Assembly (NCBI GenBank): GCA_023427845.1
Contig: JAEYZX010000052.1
Coordinates: 1 to 17,554, forward strand
Direction of reading: 5' to 3'
DNA: 17,554 nt
Origin: Bacteroidota bacterium
GTDB lineage: Bacteria > Bacteroidota > Bacteroidia > Flavobacteriales > Flavobacteriaceae
Shown here: positions 14,668 to 17,554 of the stretch, one piece after another
How positions within the stretch are numbered: the stretch's first letter is position 1
Layout of the letters: the number at the start of each line of letters is the position of its first letter
The notes under the pieces: model-generated
What the model was told of the DNA's origin: nothing
Seen by the model: only the letters and a program-made list of their open reading frames with translations
Database searches by the model: none
Made by a program: the position numbers and the translations under genes

Positions 14668-15255
14668 TTAAAACTGGACTTCTACAGGTCGGTCGGCGCC
14701 TTCAACCGCATCGAAAAACGCTTTTTTCTCGAATCCGAACATGCCTGCAATTATATTGTTTGGAAAACGTGTAACATGAACATTGTAAGGCTTTACAGCT
14801 TCATTAAATCGTGTTCTCGCGGTCAGGATCTGATTTTCGGTGCTTGCAAGTTCATCCTGAAGTTTGAGGAAGTTCTGGTTGGCCTGCAATGTCGGATATG
14901 CCTCGACACTCACCAATAGGCGCGATAATGCCGACGAAACCCCACTCTGTGCCTGGTTAAACGCTGCCAATTGCTCCGGCGTGATATTGGTAGGGTCTAC
15001 CTGCACCGACGTAGCTTTAGCACGTGCTTCGACAACGGCGGTCAATGTTTCGCGCTCATGTTCCGCTGCACCCTTCACCGTGTTGACCAGGTTGCCGATC
15101 AAATCATTCCGACGTTGATACGAAGTTTGGACATTACCCCACGATTCTTCGATATTGGCGTTCAGTGTAACAGCCGTGTTATTGATTCCTTTGAACCAGA
15201 TGAAGAGGATTAACACAATTCCTCCGATTATAATCCATGGCAAAAATTTTCTCAT
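14668..15255 (-). CDS. lemA: LemA family membrane protein
   Basis: 195 residues, the usual LemA length. A short N-terminus and one membrane helix (about 5-24) lead into a long helical bundle. Family signatures are visible: N-x-x-I-E-E-S-W-G-N-V-Q (34-45), Q-R-R-N-D-L-I-G-N-L-V-N-T-V (47-60), A-R-A-K-A near 77-81, S-R-L-L-V-S-V-E-A-Y-P-L/T (111-122), and the late Y-N-x-x-x-x-R-F-P-N (156-165). The topology is N-terminus in the cytoplasm with the bundle outside the inner membrane. The function is not established; in several bacteria it is encoded beside a TPM protein, as here (1-nt gap). The 61-bp gap from the MerR gene upstream holds no clear -7 box, which supports a shared transcript. Confidence 0.95.
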   Translation of the reverse strand: MRKFLPWIIIGGIVLILFIWFKGINNTAVTLNANIEESWGNVQTSYQRRNDLIGNLVNTVKGAAEHERETLTAVVEARAKATSVQVDPTNITPEQLAAFNQAQSGVSSALSRLLVSVEAYPTLQANQNFLKLQDELASTENQILTARTRFNEAVKPYNVHVTRFPNNIIAGMFGFEKKAFFDAVEGADRPVEVQF

Positions 15256-15316
15256 TTGTCTAATTTTTTAATTATTGGTTTCTATTTGTTATTTAGTTTG
15301 TAATGCTAATGAACTT

Positions 15317-15649
15317 CTATAATTCGTTCTTGATTTTTGTCAACTGTAATTTGATTGCTTCAAGCTTGCTGATGATCTCGAACTTATCCAATGTTTTTTT
15401 CTGTCCTTCTTTCAAATGCGTTTTCGCTCCTTCGAGCGTAAACCCGCGTTCTTTCACCAAATGATAAATCAATTTTAGGTTTTTGACATCTTCGGGAGTG
15501 AACATCCGGTTGCCTTTTGCATTCTTTTTTGGCTTCAGAATATCGAACTCCTTATCCCAAAACCGTATCAGCGAAGCATTCACGTTAAAAGCCTTTGCGA
15601 GCTCGCCAATGCTGTAATATCTTTTGTCGGGTGATAATTCTATGTGCAT
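15317..15649 (-). CDS. MerR-family transcriptional regulator
   Basis: 110 residues. The N-terminal winged helix-turn-helix is clear: Y-Y-S-I-G-E-L-A-K-A-F-N-V (11-23) as the first helices, then S-L-I-R-F-W-D-K-E-F and the wing K-G-N-R-M-F-T-P-E-D-V. A short C-terminal coiled coil (about 80-110) would form the dimer. There is no ligand-binding domain and there are no Cys residues for metal sensing, so it is a minimal MerR of the kind common in Bacteroidota. Its start overlaps the stop of the M23 peptidase gene by one base (TGATG), so the two are translated together. It is well placed to control the envelope operon, but the target is not known. Confidence 0.92.
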   Translation of the reverse strand: MHIELSPDKRYYSIGELAKAFNVNASLIRFWDKEFDILKPKKNAKGNRMFTPEDVKNLKLIYHLVKERGFTLEGAKTHLKEGQKKTLDKFEIISKLEAIKLQLTKIKNEL

Positions 15650-16626
15650 CAGTCTAAAGATTGATTTTCCTGGTTAGCAAGTTTCGAAATTACGACATAT
15701 TCTTCAGCAGAAATATTTCCGTAGTAAAAATTCAGCGGATTAACGACTTTCCCGCCCTTATGTACCTCATAATGAAGATGCGGTGCCTCCGATCTTCCCG
15801 TGCTGCCAACGTAACCAATCACATCGCCACGTTTTACGCGCTGGCCTTTCTTTGCCTTGTACTTGCTCAAATGCGCATAGAGCGTTTCATAACCGTAGCC
15901 ATGGCGGATTACGATATGGTTTCCGTAGCCCGACGCATTATTGTCGGCACGCACAACCACACCATCGCCGGTCGCAAAAATTGGAGTGCCCGTTTTTGCC
16001 GAAAAATCCATTCCTGCATGAAATTTTCGCGCCTTCGTAAACGGATCGCTCCTGTATCCAAACCCGGATGCCACCGCCCGCAGATTCTCATTCTGCACGG
16101 GCTGGATCGCCGGAATCGCGGCAAGCAGCTTGTTCTTTTCCTTCGCGAGCTTCAAAATCTCATCAAGCGACTTCGACTGGACGGCAAGCGCTTTCGAAAT
16201 CACGTCAACACGTTTCGAAGTATTGATCACCAACTCCGAATTGTTATAACCTTCAAGGTCTTTATATCTGTTGACGCCGCCAAATCCGGCTTTGCGCTGC
16301 TCCTCGGGAATCGGCGAGGTGTTGAAATACGTACGGTACAAATTATTGTCGCGTTCCGCAATGCTTTCAAGTACTTCGTCAACCTGATCCATTTTTTTGT
16401 TGAGCAATGCATAGCGGATCTTGAAATTTTCGATTTCACGAGCCTGAAGCCTGTCTTTCGGCGTCTCAAAAAATGGCGTGTTGAGCAGCAATATGAAACA
16501 CAGCAGTCCGAACATTGCCGATGCCGCTAAAAAAAGTGCCGCATATCCAACCTTGGTCCGCTTCTTTACCTTGATTTTCCTGTACGCAAGATTCTCCGGA
16601 TCATAGTAGTATTTTACCTTTTTCAT
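15649..16626 (-). CDS. M23 (LytM-type) peptidoglycan endopeptidase, membrane anchored
   Basis: 325 residues. A basic N-terminus and one membrane helix (about 28-49) anchor it in the inner membrane, and a helical/coiled-coil stretch (about 60-170) precedes the LytM domain (about 180-305). The zinc ligands are present: H203 and D207 in H-A-G-M-D-F, and H283/H285 in H-L-H-Y-E. The G-S-T-G-R-S segment (274-279) before them is also standard. It is therefore probably an active D,D-endopeptidase cutting peptide cross-links in the periplasm. It is the first gene of a minus-strand run with MerR, LemA and two TPM proteins, and a -7 box lies upstream at 16683-16690. alaS is divergent. Confidence 0.94.
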   Translation of the reverse strand: MKKVKYYYDPENLAYRKIKVKKRTKVGYAALFLAASAMFGLLCFILLLNTPFFETPKDRLQAREIENFKIRYALLNKKMDQVDEVLESIAERDNNLYRTYFNTSPIPEEQRKAGFGGVNRYKDLEGYNNSELVINTSKRVDVISKALAVQSKSLDEILKLAKEKNKLLAAIPAIQPVQNENLRAVASGFGYRSDPFTKARKFHAGMDFSAKTGTPIFATGDGVVVRADNNASGYGNHIVIRHGYGYETLYAHLSKYKAKKGQRVKRGDVIGYVGSTGRSEAPHLHYEVHKGGKVVNPLNFYYGNISAEEYVVISKLANQENQSLD

Positions 16627-16652
16627 GTGCCAGTTGGTATTTTAAAAAGTCC

Positions 16653-16660
16653 TATTTTTG
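16653..16660 (+). promoter_or_regulatory. Candidate -7 box (TATTTTTG) on the plus strand, possibly for alaS
   Basis: Full TAnnTTTG match, but 335 nt before the alaS start. If it is the alaS promoter, the leader carries the whole repeat element at 16741-16885. A match by chance in AT-rich DNA is also possible. Confidence 0.3.
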
Positions 16661-16682
16661 CCATCAAAACAGGCACGGCGAA

Positions 16683-16690
16683 CAAATTTA
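16683..16690 (-). promoter_or_regulatory. Candidate -7 box (TAAATTTG) for the M23-MerR-LemA-TPM run
   Basis: Read on the minus strand, this is a full TAnnTTTG match about 57 nt before the M23 start. No TTTG is found at the -33 position. It is the only good promoter candidate for the five-gene run. Confidence 0.45.
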
Positions 16691-16740
16691 AATAAATGTT
16701 GGCTGCCATTGTTAAAATAAAACGTTTTATTACAATTTTC

Positions 16741-16885
16741 AGGGCCTGATCCCGCCATTCGTTGCAAGTTCTCGATCAACAAGCTGCTTTTCCACGCGCC
16801 GCTACGGGCTTCCGCCGGTCGCCGTTCCGCCGCGGTAAAAACAAGCTTGTTGATCCTCGAAGCTTTCCACTTCTGTCGGGGGCAA
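16741..16885. repeat. GC-rich palindromic intergenic repeat upstream of alaS
   Basis: GATCAACAAGCT (16774-16785) and its exact complement (16844-16855) form a 12-bp stem around a very GC-rich, partly self-complementary core (16793-16835). The edges are GGGCCTGATCCCGCC at the left and TCGGGGGC at the right. From memory, Flavobacterium genomes carry dispersed repeats of this style. The spacer 16627-16994 holds this element, two promoter candidates and short AT-rich repeats, and no gene. Confidence 0.55.
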
Positions 16886-16905
16886 ATTAATTAGATAATG
16901 TAGCA

Positions 16906-16997
16906 ATTTGAAAATTTGAAAATGGAGCTGCCACTCAATTCTATCGGCAAACCAATCTTCAAATCTTCAAATCTCGAAATTTTCAAATCATCAAATG
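16906..16997. repeat. Octamer repeats before and across the alaS start
   Basis: Two copies of ATTTGAAA (16906-16921) are followed by five units of the type TTCAAATC (16958-16997, with variants TCGAAATT and ATCAAATG) in the opposite sense. The last unit contains the alaS start codon. ATTTGAAAATTT (16906-16917) and AAATTTTCAAAT (16977-16988) are perfect 12-bp complements and could fold over the start region. Confidence 0.65.
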
Positions 16998-17554
16998 ACT
17001 TCACAAGAAATACGCAAACAATTCCTCGACTTCTTTCAAAGCAAAGGCCACCTTATCGTACCATCGGCGCCAATCGTGCTCAAAGACGACCCGACACTGA
17101 TGTTCAACAACTCGGGAATGGCGCAGTTCAAGGAATATTTCCTCGGAAACGGAACGCCTAAAAGCAACCGCATCGCCGATACCCAAAAGTGCCTTCGCGT
17201 TTCAGGAAAGCACAACGATCTTGAAGAAGTCGGAATCGATACGTATCATCACACAATGTTCGAAATGCTCGGAAACTGGAGCTTTGGCGATTATTTCAAA
17301 AAGGAAGCCATCCATTGGGCATGGGAACTTCTCACCGAAGTCTACAAAATCGACAAGAACATTCTTTATGTAACCGTTTTCGAAGGCAGCAAAGAGGAAA
17401 ACGTACCATTCGACCAACAAGCGTACGATATCTGGAAAACATTGATTCCCGAAGACCGGATTCTGCTTGGAAACAAAAAGGACAATTTTTGGGAAATGGG
17501 CGACCAGGGGCCATGCGGACCTTGTTCCGAAATCCACGTCGATATCCGTTCGGC
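16995..17554 (+). CDS. alaS: Alanyl-tRNA synthetase, N-terminal part (continues past window)
   Basis: 186 complete codons are present and the frame is open at the window end. The start M-T-S-Q-E-I-R-K-Q-F-L-D-F-F, then the H-x-x-V-P-S-A-P-I-V block and N-N-S-G-M-A-Q-F-K, are the hallmark of AlaRS (class II). The catalytic-core motif F-E-M-L-G-N-W-S-F-G-D-Y-F-K (75-88), the R-V-S-G-K-H-N-D-L-E-E-V-G segment before it, and E-M-G-D-Q-G-P-C-G-P-C-S-E-I-H (167-181) leave no doubt. The enzyme charges tRNA-Ala in the cytoplasm. The editing and C-terminal domains lie outside. The start codon lies in an octamer repeat. The gene is divergent from the M23 peptidase gene. Confidence 0.96.
   Translation, partial: MTSQEIRKQFLDFFQSKGHLIVPSAPIVLKDDPTLMFNNSGMAQFKEYFLGNGTPKSNRIADTQKCLRVSGKHNDLEEVGIDTYHHTMFEMLGNWSFGDYFKKEAIHWAWELLTEVYKIDKNILYVTVFEGSKEENVPFDQQAYDIWKTLIPEDRILLGNKKDNFWEMGDQGPCGPCSEIHVDIRS

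Noticed and set aside
15661..16530. 289-codon plus-strand frame
   Set aside because: Entirely antisense to the M23 peptidase, whose zinc motifs are intact. The frame shows no recognisable domain.
16698..16751. 17-codon frame after the plus-strand -7 box near 16653
   Set aside because: It is too short, has no family, and ends in the palindromic repeat; a leader peptide is possible but unsupported.

Overview
The window looks like chromosomal DNA of a Flavobacterium-type member of the Bacteroidota. The evidence is a set of -7 boxes of the form TAnnTTTG (one with a perfectly spaced TTTG -33 box), weak or absent Shine-Dalgarno sequences, a SusC/TonB-receptor-like outer-membrane protein, and short AT-rich intergenic repeats. 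Most of the content is ordinary core genome with some accessory stress genes.

Layout. (1) 1-260: the end of a leucine-rich-repeat protein and its terminator. (2) 358-4059: a very large lipoprotein joining a metallophosphoesterase, a middle region with kinase-fold-like motifs, and a C-terminal outer-membrane barrel. (3) 4157-6459: a stress-type cluster. It holds a flavin/pyridoxamine-phosphate-oxidase-fold general stress protein, a small basic protein 4 nt upstream of a very acidic protein, a full-length DUF892 (YciF-like) ferritin-like protein with an apparently eroded metal site, and a separate 70-residue gene carrying only the DUF892 N-terminus. (4) 6575-6877: a SemiSWEET sugar transporter. 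(5) 6986-7140: a compact initiator tRNA unit with promoter and terminator. (6) 7161-8280: era, preceded by two decayed tandem copies of its own leader and first codons. (7) 8292-10287: a palindromic repeat, a zinc-ribbon protein on the minus strand, and der. (8) 10328-13431: a TonB-receptor-like barrel protein bracketed by two heptamer tandem arrays. (9) 16626-13435, minus strand: a likely operon M23 peptidase - MerR regulator - LemA - TPM protein - TPM/Gly-rich membrane protein with abutting or 1-nt-overlapping genes. (10) 16627-17554: a repeat-rich intergenic region, then the start of alaS.

How the genes fit together. era and der are both ribosome-assembly GTPases and lie close to the initiator tRNA, so 7.0-10.3 kb is a translation-related stretch. 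The minus-strand five-gene run is an envelope module (peptidoglycan hydrolase, regulator, membrane proteins). The two large barrel proteins are outer-membrane components.

I did not find an obvious new defence or mobile system. The most unusual items are the tandem era-leader relics, the phosphatase / kinase-like / barrel fusion, and the split or eroded DUF892 pair.
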